NCBI GenBank assembly: GCA_017453605.1
Contig: JAFTEP010000068.1
Location: 1-12,749 of the forward strand
DNA length: 12,749 nt
Direction: 5' to 3'
DNA from: Clostridia bacterium
GTDB lineage: Bacteria > Bacillota > Clostridia > Oscillospirales > SIG627
Below, one piece after another: positions 1-6,403 of the stretch. The stretch's first letter is position 1, and each line of letters starts with the position of its first letter. Below the pieces are notes generated by a model that saw only the letters and a program-made list of their open reading frames with translations, did no database searches and was not told the origin of the DNA. The translations under genes were made by a program, and so were the position numbers.

Positions 1-26
1 ATATGGCGGGTTTGTCAGTAGTCTGA

Positions 27-51
27 GCCGTGTCCGGAACCCGGACACGGC
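27..51 (-). terminator. 3' hairpin after the GRE activase gene
   Basis: A perfect 11-bp GC-rich stem (27-37 with 41-51) closes a 3-nt loop, 15 nt past the activase stop codon. It probably ends or protects the 3' end of the Ldh-GRE-activase transcript. In the minus direction no run of T follows, so it is not a textbook intrinsic terminator; a short T run lies on the other side (57-60), which would suit plus-strand transcription better. A role as an mRNA-stabilising 3' hairpin is equally possible. Confidence 0.55.
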
Positions 52-66
52 GGAACTTTTACGCGG

Positions 67-927
67 TCAGTTCTGAAAGTATCTTTTTCTCACTTCTTCC
101 GCCCGCTCCTCGGAGCAGGATCCGAAACGCGGTGATTCTCTGTTGAGCGCGGCGTATTTTTCGTTTCCCATTGTGTGGCAGGGCAGCACCTCGGCGTCCA
201 TCACTCCGAGCTCCCCGAGGAAGCGGCTCATTGCGCCGAGCTCCGCGTCGGAGTCGTTGAAGCCCGGGATCAGCGGGATCCTGACAGTCAGCTTTTCGGG
301 GCGCTTTGCGGCAAGAAATGCAAGATTGTCCTTTATGAGAACGTTGCCCTTTCCGGTGCCCTCCAGGTGCAGAGAATCGGAAAAGCACTTAAAGTCGAAG
401 AGGAACAGATCTGTCAGCGGCTCGATCCGCTCTATGACGTCCCTCCCGACGTTTCCGGCGGTGTCGACTGCTGTGCTGATCCCGGCTCCCTTGCAAAGAG
501 TCAGCAGCGCTTCGAGAAATACCGGCTGCAGCAGGCATTCTCCGCCCGAGAAGGTCGCCCCGCCGCCCGAGGCGTCGTAAAAGTTCCGGTCCGCCTCTAT
601 CCGGTCGAAGATCTCCCCGGCGGTCGTGTCTTCTCCGCAGAGGGAGCGGGCGCGGGCGGCGCAATATTCGGCGCAGGCTCCGCAGAGATCGCAGCTTTTC
701 AGCCCGTTCGGACACACTCTGCGGCACAGTCCGCACCCGACGCACCGCTCCGGGCGGAGCATCAGCTCCCTGTCGAAGCTCTGCGTTTCGGGATTGTGGC
801 ACCACGCGCACCTCAGGTTGCAGCCCTTGAAGAACACGGTCGTTCTGATCCCCGGCCCGTCCACGGTAGAGAAGGGCCGCACCTCTGTTATCCTTCCCGC
901 CGTCCGGTGTAAATCCTTGTCACTCAT
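67..927 (-). CDS. Glycyl-radical enzyme activating protein (radical SAM activase)
   Basis: This 286-aa protein should use S-adenosylmethionine and a reduced [4Fe-4S] cluster to abstract hydrogen from the glycine of the adjacent GRE, in the cytoplasm under anoxia. The radical SAM triad is C36-x3-C40-x2-C43 in GCNLRCAWCHNPE. A ferredoxin-like insertion follows with two cysteine quartets, C62/C65/C68/C72 and C79/C82/C85/C89, as in activases of the glycerol-dehydratase/CutD/HpdA type; the PFL activase lacks this insertion. A SAM-contacting motif SGGE lies at 127-130, and the length is normal for the family. The ATG at 925-927 overlaps the end of the GRE gene by 8 nt, and I see no strong ribosome binding site, so translation is probably coupled to the GRE. 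Family assignment is firm. The partner GRE is inferred from the overlap. Confidence 0.95.
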   Translation of the reverse strand: MSDKDLHRTAGRITEVRPFSTVDGPGIRTTVFFKGCNLRCAWCHNPETQSFDRELMLRPERCVGCGLCRRVCPNGLKSCDLCGACAEYCAARARSLCGEDTTAGEIFDRIEADRNFYDASGGGATFSGGECLLQPVFLEALLTLCKGAGISTAVDTAGNVGRDVIERIEPLTDLFLFDFKCFSDSLHLEGTGKGNVLIKDNLAFLAAKRPEKLTVRIPLIPGFNDSDAELGAMSRFLGELGVMDAEVLPCHTMGNEKYAALNRESPRFGSCSEERAEEVRKRYFQN

Positions 928-3169
928 AGAAGTTTCTCGTTATGAACTCCCTCTGCCAGTCGGGGGAGAGGCTTGTGAATTTTGCCGAAAAGCCCGTCAC
1001 CCTCACTATGAGGTCGGGGTATTTTTCCGGATGCTTCTGCGCGTCGAGCAGATCCTCCAGCGAAGCGCAGTTGAGCTGGAGCGACTGCATCGCGGAGCCC
1101 GACGCCGCCCTCAGGAAGGCTTCACAGACGTCGAGCGTCGTCTTTTTCGGCGGCAGGATCACGTTTATCACGGAGTTCCCGCCCATCAGGTCGACGTCGA
1201 GGCTTCTCAGGCTCTTTATCAGGGAGGTTGCTGAGGTGATCTTTTTCAGCCTCGAGGGCGTCAGTCCCTGCGAGAGATAGTCGCCGTCATGTCTGCCGTC
1301 CGGCGTGGCGCGGGTGGCTTCTCCCCACCACTTTACCTCGGTGTAGCCGAGAAAGCCCATCGTCACCTTCCCGCCGTAAACCCCTTCGAGCCCGCTCAGT
1401 ATCTCTCCGAGATCCCTCTGAAGTCTCAGGGCGAACGCGTCCGCCGTGTCGTTTCCCATTCCCCAGCCGGGGCTGTGCACGGCGTCGAGCCGCGCGATCT
1501 CCGCGTCCGTCCAGCCGTTCCTCACCATGGCGAGATAATCGTCAAGCGCGTATTTCTTCTTGTCGAAGCACAGATTCTTTATCGCAAGCAGGGAGTCCAC
1601 GAGATTCGGGAACGCAAAGAACAGATATCTGTCGTCGCGGTATTTCGCTCCCCGCTGAGTGTAGTCTCTTTTCGTTTCAAGGCAGTTTTTCAGCGTAGAG
1701 GAGAAGATCGGGAGCACGTCTATCCTGTCCCAGATCCTTCCGCCGGCCGCAGTTATCCTCGCCCTCTCGCTGAGCAGGATCCTCATATGTCCGAGCGCGA
1801 TCCGATACACCTCTTCGAAGCTCTTTGCTCCGTCGAGCGGCTCGAAGCGCATCCCCACGCGTTCCATCGTTTCAAAATCGCGGTGGACGGCGAGTTCGAG
1901 CGGCTTGATGGCATTGACGTAGGCTCCGTCGTCCTGCTTTTCCACTCCTCTGCACCCGATGCCCCAGCAGCCGTAAACGAGATAGTCTCTCGCTTCTTCC
2001 GGCGTCCTCCCGAGCTTTATCAGCGCCGGGATATTCGCCGCGTCGTTCTGGAACAGCACCACGCTCAGGGAGTTTATCACGGCCTTGTCAGCCTCGTCGA
2101 GCATGACCTTCGGCGAACGCGCGTCGTAGCGGAGCTTGATCTTGGGATAGATCGTCTTCTCCTCCCGCGCCGCACGCAGGAACATCAGGGTCAGTTCGTT
2201 ACAGAACGGCTCGCCGTTCTCGTCGCAGCCGCCGAGCACAAAGGTGTTCTCGAGCTCGTGATCGGAGTATCCGGCAAACTGAACGTCGTGATCGTAGTGA
2301 CAGTCGAAAGCCACAAGAAATCTGCCGATCAGTTCAAACGCCTCTTCCTTTGTGATGACCCCGTTTTTAAGATCGTTTTCGTAGAGCTCTTCAAGGTCAT
2401 AGTCCGGTCTTCCGAAGCTCGAAAACCCGATCCCCTCGAGCGAGCCGATCGCTTTCCTTAAAAACGCCAGCGCGTTCAGCCCCTCGAAAAAGCTCTCCGG
2501 AGCCTCCCAGGGACAGCGGGCGGCGGAGTCGGCGATTCGAAGGAGATTTTTCCTCTGCTCCGCGTCGGCTGGATCGCAGTTCTCAAGCTTTTTCTTCGCC
2601 TCTTCGGCAAATTTCTCGCCTATCAGTTTCAGGCAGAGAAGCCCTTCGCACACGGACTGAAGAAAATCCTTTTCCCCGTCATTCGCGCCGTCGATCAGCC
2701 CGAGAGCCCGCTCGTAAACGCTTTTCAGTCCGCCCTTCAGCACGGGCAGAGCGTTGAACACGAAGTGCTGACTCGCGTCGTTGTAGTAGCCGCAGATATT
2801 GTAGAGTTTTTCTTTCTTCTGCTCCTTCACCAGCTGATAGAGCGCGGGATCCTGAGTTTTGAAAAGGTCTTTGTTCTTCCAATAGACCCACCCCGCGGCA
2901 CTGACGTGCCCGCGGAAATCCCGTGCGCCGTCGCACTGAGCGGCGAGAGCGCCCGTCTCGTAATAGAACGGACAGGAGGAGAAAACAACGGGCTTCATCC
3001 TTTCTGTTATCACCCCGTACTGCAGGCGTTTCATCGCGAACACGCTCATACCCGGCGCGTAGAGTTCGTCCATGACAGGCAGACACTCTTCGCAGAAACG
3101 CCGGGAGGCGGGGTCGGCTTCTGAGAGATAATAGTCTCTCAGTTCATTTCTCATCCGTTCGTAACTCAT
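920..3169 (-). CDS. Glycyl radical enzyme of the PFL/diol-dehydratase superfamily, substrate unknown
   Basis: This 749-aa protein is slightly short for a family of roughly 750-900 residues. The C-terminal glycyl-radical loop is present as RVTGFSAKF, with G726 the presumed radical site. Superfamily landmarks appear in order: NTFVLGGCDENGEPFCNEL (308-326), KIKLRYDARSP (343-353), the cysteine loop ending YGCWGIGC (399-406), and ATRATPDGRHDGD then LSQGLTPS (618-639). C401 aligns with the thiyl cysteine by its spacing to N419 and the following KPLEL. The usual next residues V-E (GCVEP in glycerol dehydratase and CutC) are W-G here, so the usual acid/base glutamate is missing; a second cysteine, C406, lies five residues on. 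It is therefore a true GRE but not an obvious diol dehydratase, choline lyase, hydroxyproline dehydratase or PFL. The ATG at 3167-3169 has a modest AGGT ribosome site 5 nt upstream. It lies between Ldh and the activase. No microcompartment genes or encapsulation peptide are visible. Confidence 0.93.
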   Translation of the reverse strand: MSYERMRNELRDYYLSEADPASRRFCEECLPVMDELYAPGMSVFAMKRLQYGVITERMKPVVFSSCPFYYETGALAAQCDGARDFRGHVSAAGWVYWKNKDLFKTQDPALYQLVKEQKKEKLYNICGYYNDASQHFVFNALPVLKGGLKSVYERALGLIDGANDGEKDFLQSVCEGLLCLKLIGEKFAEEAKKKLENCDPADAEQRKNLLRIADSAARCPWEAPESFFEGLNALAFLRKAIGSLEGIGFSSFGRPDYDLEELYENDLKNGVITKEEAFELIGRFLVAFDCHYDHDVQFAGYSDHELENTFVLGGCDENGEPFCNELTLMFLRAAREEKTIYPKIKLRYDARSPKVMLDEADKAVINSLSVVLFQNDAANIPALIKLGRTPEEARDYLVYGCWGIGCRGVEKQDDGAYVNAIKPLELAVHRDFETMERVGMRFEPLDGAKSFEEVYRIALGHMRILLSERARITAAGGRIWDRIDVLPIFSSTLKNCLETKRDYTQRGAKYRDDRYLFFAFPNLVDSLLAIKNLCFDKKKYALDDYLAMVRNGWTDAEIARLDAVHSPGWGMGNDTADAFALRLQRDLGEILSGLEGVYGGKVTMGFLGYTEVKWWGEATRATPDGRHDGDYLSQGLTPSRLKKITSATSLIKSLRSLDVDLMGGNSVINVILPPKKTTLDVCEAFLRAASGSAMQSLQLNCASLEDLLDAQKHPEKYPDLIVRVTGFSAKFTSLSPDWQREFITRNFYE

Positions 3170-3202
3170 TTCGCACCTGTATGCTTTTGATGAAAGAAAT
3201 TA

Positions 3203-3237
3203 TCGCCCCGGCGCGGCAGTTGATCGCTCCGGGGCGA
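3203..3237 (-). promoter_or_regulatory. Intercistronic hairpin between Ldh and GRE genes
   Basis: A 9-bp perfect stem (3203-3211 with 3229-3237, core CGCCCCGG/CCGGGGCG) lies in the 86-nt gap between the Ldh stop and the GRE start. On the transcribed strand it can be lengthened by three G-C pairs after one mismatch, leaving a 9-nt loop. It is followed by TAATTTCTTTC, T-rich but not a clean run. This fits a leaky terminator, or a processing or stability hairpin, that sets different amounts of dehydrogenase and GRE. The effect is inferred; the structure is visible. Confidence 0.6.
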
Positions 3238-3255
3238 AGAACAGTGGTTAGATTA

Positions 3256-4365
3256 TCAGTCCTCGAAGGGGAAGCGGTAGTCGAGCTTGAGCTCGTCTCT
3301 TATCGCGATGATCTCCTTCTGGACGCTTTCGTTGATCGGAACGCCGTCCTTGCGCGCGAGCCTCACGAGATATTCCTTCTCGCCCGCGGTGTAGATCCTT
3401 TCGGCGCCCGGAGCCTTCCTGGAGGCGCGGACCGCGCGGAGGATGTCGCCCGCCTTCCTGCGGCAGAGCTCCTCGCCGAGGAAGTGGTCGGTGTCGATCG
3501 CGATGAAGAAGTGGCCGAGGTGGAACTTTGTCTTGTTGCCGTTCTCGTCCTTGCCGGTCAGCATCTTGCCGTAGTTGTTGTCCTGGAGGACGGCGCTGAG
3601 AAGCTCGACGACCATCGCGTAGCCGTAGCCCTTGTATCCGCCGAGGGATTCGCCGATGCCGCCGAGGGTGACGAGCGCGGCGGTCCCGGCTGCGAGCATC
3701 TTCAGAGCGTCGGCGGCGGAGCCTTCAACGGCGTTCCCGTCCTGTCCGATCACCGTGCCGGTCGGCATATCCTTGCCGATCCTCGAGTAGTATTCAAGTC
3801 TTCCGTTCTGGGTGATCGAGCTGGCGCAGTCGATCAGGAAATCGAACGGCTCGTCGGTCGGGATCCCGATCGTGAGCGGGTTGGTGCCGAACATTCCCTC
3901 GATACCGAAGGTCGGAGCGACGGTCGGACGGGCGTTCGTTCCGGTCATGCCGATGCAGCCGGCTTTCGTCGCCATGGTGGGGTAGTAGCCCGCGATGCCG
4001 TAGTGGCAGGAATTTCTCGCCGCTACCATTCCCATGCCGTATTTCTTGGCTTTTTCGATCGCCATTTTCATCGACTTGTAGCCGATGACCTGGCCCATTC
4101 CGTCGTGTCCGTCGACGACCGCGGTCGTCTCGGTCTCCTTGACGATCTCGAAGTTGGTCACGGGGTTCTGGATGCCCGCCTTGATCCTGTCGAGATAGAC
4201 GGGCTTGAAGCGGTTGACGCCGTGGCTCTCTATGCCTCTCTTATCCGATTCGAGAAGCACGTCGGCGACGATCTCGGCATCCTCTCTCGGAACGCCGTAG
4301 CCCACGAATGAATCGATGACGAAATTGGTGATCGTTTTCCAGTCGACTATGTTTGTCTTTGCCAT
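3256..4365 (-). CDS. Ldh-family (LDH2/MDH2) NAD(P)-dependent 2-hydroxyacid dehydrogenase
   Basis: This 369-aa protein belongs to the malate/L-lactate/ureidoglycolate/sulfolactate dehydrogenase family, which interconverts 2-hydroxy acids and 2-oxo acids with NAD(P). It is not a Rossmann-type LDH. Landmarks are ESHGVNRF (46-53, with the family histidine H48), NSCHYGIAGYY (118-128, with H121), the nucleotide-binding stretch FGTNPLTIGIPT (159-170), and GGYKGYGYAMVVELLSAVL (242-260). Length matches the family's ~340-370 residues, and no signal peptide is seen. The ATG at 4363-4365 has a GAGGT ribosome site 7 nt upstream. It is the first gene after its own promoter and precedes a GRE and activase, so its acid is probably the GRE's substrate or product. 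Known family substrates include malate, lactate, ureidoglycolate, sulfolactate and 2,3-diketo-L-gulonate; the sequence alone does not choose among them. Confidence 0.92.
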   Translation of the reverse strand: MAKTNIVDWKTITNFVIDSFVGYGVPREDAEIVADVLLESDKRGIESHGVNRFKPVYLDRIKAGIQNPVTNFEIVKETETTAVVDGHDGMGQVIGYKSMKMAIEKAKKYGMGMVAARNSCHYGIAGYYPTMATKAGCIGMTGTNARPTVAPTFGIEGMFGTNPLTIGIPTDEPFDFLIDCASSITQNGRLEYYSRIGKDMPTGTVIGQDGNAVEGSAADALKMLAAGTAALVTLGGIGESLGGYKGYGYAMVVELLSAVLQDNNYGKMLTGKDENGNKTKFHLGHFFIAIDTDHFLGEELCRRKAGDILRAVRASRKAPGAERIYTAGEKEYLVRLARKDGVPINESVQKEIIAIRDELKLDYRFPFED

Positions 4366-4399
4366 GTTTTTGACCTCGTTTCATATTATTGTATTTTTC

Positions 4400-4420
4400 C
4401 GGGAGAGGATATATCTCCCG
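4400..4420 (-). promoter_or_regulatory. Perfect inverted repeat in the leader of the Ldh-GRE operon
   Basis: Seven-base arms CGGGAGA and TCTCCCG (4400-4406, 4414-4420) flank a 7-nt AT-rich centre. The repeat begins a few bases downstream of the transcription start predicted from the -10 box at 4432-4437, and ends about 35 nt before the Ldh start codon. That position suits an operator for a repressor, or a 5' leader hairpin. It is not followed by a T run in the direction of transcription, so it is not a terminator. Confidence 0.5.
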
Positions 4421-4431
4421 CCTTTGATAAT

Positions 4432-4459
4432 ATTATACCATATCCGCCCGTTTTTACAA
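4432..4459 (-). promoter_or_regulatory. Extended -10 promoter for the Ldh-GRE-activase operon
   Basis: On the minus strand the -10 box is a perfect TATAAT (4432-4437) preceded by TGG, an extended -10. A -35-like TTGTAA (4454-4459) lies 16 nt upstream. A perfect TTGACA also occurs at 4467-4472, but 29 nt from the -10 it is too far to act with it. The predicted start near 4425 leaves a leader of about 60 nt containing the inverted repeat. Confidence 0.72.
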
Positions 4460-4499
4460 GGGGGTTTGTCAACTTTTTTCTTTTGCCGCCCCATCCGGT

Positions 4500-5729
4500 T
4501 CACGACGCGCCGAAGCCCCCGGAGCGTTTTTTGCAGAAGTCCCCGAAGTCCGGCGTGCGCCAGCTTTTGTTGTATCCTCCGAAGCCCTGATCACGGGGAG
4601 TCCTGTAATCCGGGAGATTGTCCCGGAGCGTGAGCTCCTCCCGGACCGCCTGGAGATATCTGAAACCGAACTGATGGCTCGGAGCGACGAAATGCCCCTC
4701 GTCCCATTCGTTCCAGTTGTCGATCATGAAGATCCTTTTCGCCCAGGCGTCCTCCGGGAGCGTTTCAATGCGCTCCTTCATACCGCGGATCACCTTGCGG
4801 AAGCCGTCGGGGCTCAGATGCCAGTCGTAGGCTCTGTCGAAGCCGTAGCCGAGCTTTTTCCATCTCTCGGTGGTGCGCGGCGTCACGTCGTAAAAACAGC
4901 TCGCCGTGGCGACGTGACGCCGGGGATCGAGCTTCAGCTCGCGGTCGAGGATCGCCAGCTGCGCGGAGGCGACGTCCTCCTCCGGCGGGAACTCTCCCGG
5001 GGCGTGCGCCTCCGGGACGTATCCGCTGTTGTATCCGAACCTGAAGTCGTAGCCGCGGGCGATTATATCCTCGTATGCTTCTCTTCCCCGGGTGTGTCCG
5101 CAGCAGGCGAAGATCATCCCGTCGAAGCCCGCTTTTCGGGCGTATTCACGGCATCTGTCGAAGGCGCGCTTCTGAGCTTCGGGCTCCCGCCATACGTCTG
5201 CGGTCAGTCTCTTCTGATTGTAGATGAACAGGACCGGTTTGTTGTCGAATGTAAGATAGTTTTCCCTCGTGAAATAATTGTCCGTCCAGAACGGCATGAG
5301 ATTTGCGATCAGATCGGCGTCGTCCGTGCCGCACCAGCGCGGCGACGCCTCGTACATGACGGCGAACTTCATGTATTTCCCGAAGGAGGCGTTGAACAGC
5401 GCCTCGTGGATGCCGTGAGCGCAGCGCAGATCGCCCGGGGTGACGGGCTTGCCGAAGTTTTCGGGCTTGCGGTACCAGCAGTAGATGAAGCAGCTGATCC
5501 CGTGCTCGACGGCCCATTTGATCTCCCAGTCGCAGACCTCTGGGTTTTCCTCGTCGTAGTATCCCATCAGGGGCGTGCGCTCGGGAAAGCGGTCGGCGAG
5601 ATCGTTGAACCCTTCGTGCAGACCGGCGGCTCCGTATTTCCAGGCGGCGTAGTAGTGAGCCGCAACCGTCGTCACCGGGGTCGCGGGCATCGGCTCCGGC
5701 ACGCGTTCGGACAAACGGATGTTATACAC
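4500..5729 (-). CDS. GH99/WbsX-like glycoside hydrolase-fold protein
   Basis: This 409-aa protein matches the glycosyltransferase-WbsX/GH99-like family, TIM-barrel proteins often found in polysaccharide loci. The first barrel strand is at 20-30 (TTVAAHYYAAW). GISCFIYCWYRKPENF (77-92) corresponds to the family's G-x-x-x-F-x-Y-Y-W region, and NKPVLFIYN (163-171) follows. The diagnostic C-terminal motif is DNWNEWDEGHFVAP (337-350), then FGFRYLQAV (354-362). E341 and E344 keep the E-x-x-E spacing of the GH99 endomannosidase catalytic pair, so hydrolysis or transfer on a glycan is plausible; the substrate is unknown. There is no signal peptide, so it is probably cytoplasmic. The start is GTG at 5727-5729, chosen because CTCCTT (AAGGAG on the coding strand, 5738-5743) sits 8 nt upstream; an internal ATG at residue 14 is the alternative. 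It probably shares a transcript with dut. No glycan biosynthesis genes flank it. Confidence 0.85.
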   Translation of the reverse strand: MYNIRLSERVPEPMPATPVTTVAAHYYAAWKYGAAGLHEGFNDLADRFPERTPLMGYYDEENPEVCDWEIKWAVEHGISCFIYCWYRKPENFGKPVTPGDLRCAHGIHEALFNASFGKYMKFAVMYEASPRWCGTDDADLIANLMPFWTDNYFTRENYLTFDNKPVLFIYNQKRLTADVWREPEAQKRAFDRCREYARKAGFDGMIFACCGHTRGREAYEDIIARGYDFRFGYNSGYVPEAHAPGEFPPEEDVASAQLAILDRELKLDPRRHVATASCFYDVTPRTTERWKKLGYGFDRAYDWHLSPDGFRKVIRGMKERIETLPEDAWAKRIFMIDNWNEWDEGHFVAPSHQFGFRYLQAVREELTLRDNLPDYRTPRDQGFGGYNKSWRTPDFGDFCKKRSGGFGAS

Positions 5730-5737
5730 GCTCTGTT

Positions 5738-5777
5738 CTCCTTTTTTCTTTTTTTGCTTTTTTGATTTTTTGTTTTT
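5738..5777 (-). other. A-rich leader with serial A tracts before the GH99-like gene
   Basis: The 63-nt gap between dut and the GH99-like gene is dominated on the coding strand by five A tracts of 5, 6, 6, 7 and 6 bases separated by one or two other bases, running into AAGGAG. No promoter is visible here. The tract leaves the ribosome site unstructured and may raise initiation from the GTG start. Homopolymer runs of this length can also slip during replication. Confidence 0.6.
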
Positions 5778-5792
5778 CCGGAGCTTTTCGCG

Positions 5793-6239
5793 TCACCTGG
5801 TCCCGGTCGAGCCGAATCCTCCGTCCGCGCGTCCGGTTTCCGACAGGGCGTCTTCTTGAACGAAGTCGGCGCGGACGTAAGGCGCGATGACGATCTGCGC
5901 GATCCTGTCGCCGTTTTTCACCGTGCGGACCGCTCCCGAATGGTTGTGGAGCGCGACCTTGATCTCGCCCCTGTAGTCGCTGTCGATCACCCCGACCTTG
6001 TTCGCCGGCGCGAGCCCCGATTTCGCGGCGAGCCCGCTTCTCGCGAACACGAGCCCGACGAAGCCTTCCGGGATCTCCATGCTGATCCCCGTGCCGATCA
6101 GGGCGGTCTGTCCGGGAAGCACGTCGACGTCAACGTCCGTCAGCGCGAACAGGTCCGCGCCCGCCGCTCCGTCAGAGCCGTAGACGGGCTGTTTTGCTCC
6201 GGGGGCGAGCAGTTTGATCCTTACGGTTTCGGTCTTCAT
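5793..6239 (-). CDS. dut: Deoxyuridine 5'-triphosphate nucleotidohydrolase (dUTPase)
   Basis: This homotrimeric-type dUTPase hydrolyses dUTP to dUMP and pyrophosphate, keeping uracil out of DNA and supplying dUMP for dTMP synthesis. All five family motifs are present in a 148-aa protein of normal length: AGADL (26-30), ARSGLA (66-71), GVIDSDYRGE (83-92, with the catalytic aspartate region at D86), GDRIAQIVI (110-118), and the glycine-rich RADGGFGSTG (137-146) that closes over the substrate. The reading frame continues upstream to 6299, but I chose the ATG at 6237-6239: it begins at the conserved fold, has AGGAGG 11 nt upstream, and lies downstream of the predicted transcription start. It is the first gene of the minus-strand unit, divergent from the phosphohexomutase operon. 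Confidence 0.96.
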   Translation of the reverse strand: MKTETVRIKLLAPGAKQPVYGSDGAAGADLFALTDVDVDVLPGQTALIGTGISMEIPEGFVGLVFARSGLAAKSGLAPANKVGVIDSDYRGEIKVALHNHSGAVRTVKNGDRIAQIVIAPYVRADFVQEDALSETGRADGGFGSTGTR

Positions 6240-6250
6240 CTCTTCGTTTT

Positions 6251-6256
6251 CCTCCT
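6251..6256 (-). promoter_or_regulatory. Ribosome binding site that fixes the dut start
   Basis: A perfect AGGAGG on the minus strand sits 11 nt upstream of the ATG at 6237-6239. It supports the 148-aa start over the 168-aa frame beginning at 6299, which would start upstream of the predicted transcription start near 6294. Confidence 0.8.
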
Positions 6257-6300
6257 GAAGTTTTGCTTCTCGCGCGCAGTCCGGCGCGAGCCTTGACAAT

Positions 6301-6329
6301 ATTCTACCACATTTTTTTCACTCTGTCAC
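6301..6329 (-). promoter_or_regulatory. Promoter for dut and the GH99-like gene
   Basis: On the minus strand GTGACA (6324-6329) and TAGAAT (6301-6306) are separated by exactly 17 nt, with TGG directly before the -10 box (extended -10). The predicted start near 6294 gives a ~55-nt leader to dut. It lies back to back with the phosphohexomutase promoter: the two -35 boxes are only 7 nt apart. Confidence 0.7.
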
Positions 6330-6336
6330 AAAAATC

Positions 6337-6365
6337 TTGCAATTCGTCCCCAAAGATGATAAAAT
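6337..6365 (+). promoter_or_regulatory. Promoter for the phosphohexomutase operon
   Basis: TTGCAA (6337-6342), a 17-nt spacer and TAAAAT (6360-6365) form a sigma-A-type promoter, with TGA immediately before the -10 box (extended -10). The predicted start is near 6372, leaving a ~30-nt leader with GGAGGG at 6391-6396, 7 nt before the ATG at 6404. Confidence 0.75.
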
Positions 6366-6403
6366 ATAGTTAGACAAAAAATAAACTTACGGAGGGATCA
6401 GTC

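Noticed and set aside
1289..2461. Long plus-strand reading frame opposite the GRE gene
   Set aside because: Same mirror effect; no ribosome site, and the GRE frame has conserved motifs throughout.
920..3169. Calling the GRE a glycerol/propanediol dehydratase or choline TMA-lyase
   Set aside because: The active-site GCVE motif is absent (GCWG), and no diol or ethanolamine-type aldehyde genes or microcompartment shell genes are nearby.
3181..4311. Long plus-strand reading frame opposite the Ldh gene
   Set aside because: It is a mirror of GC-rich codon use in the Ldh gene; its acidic, valine-rich composition matches no domain and the reverse strand has a clear family match.
4467..4472. Perfect TTGACA as the -35 of the Ldh promoter
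   Set aside because: The spacer to TATAAT would be 29 nt, far outside the workable range; TTGTAA at 4454-4459 with the extended -10 fits better.
6240..6299. A longer dUTPase start at 6299
   Set aside because: The extra 20 residues are not part of the dUTPase fold, and the start would lie at or before the predicted transcription start; AGGAGG serves the ATG at 6239.
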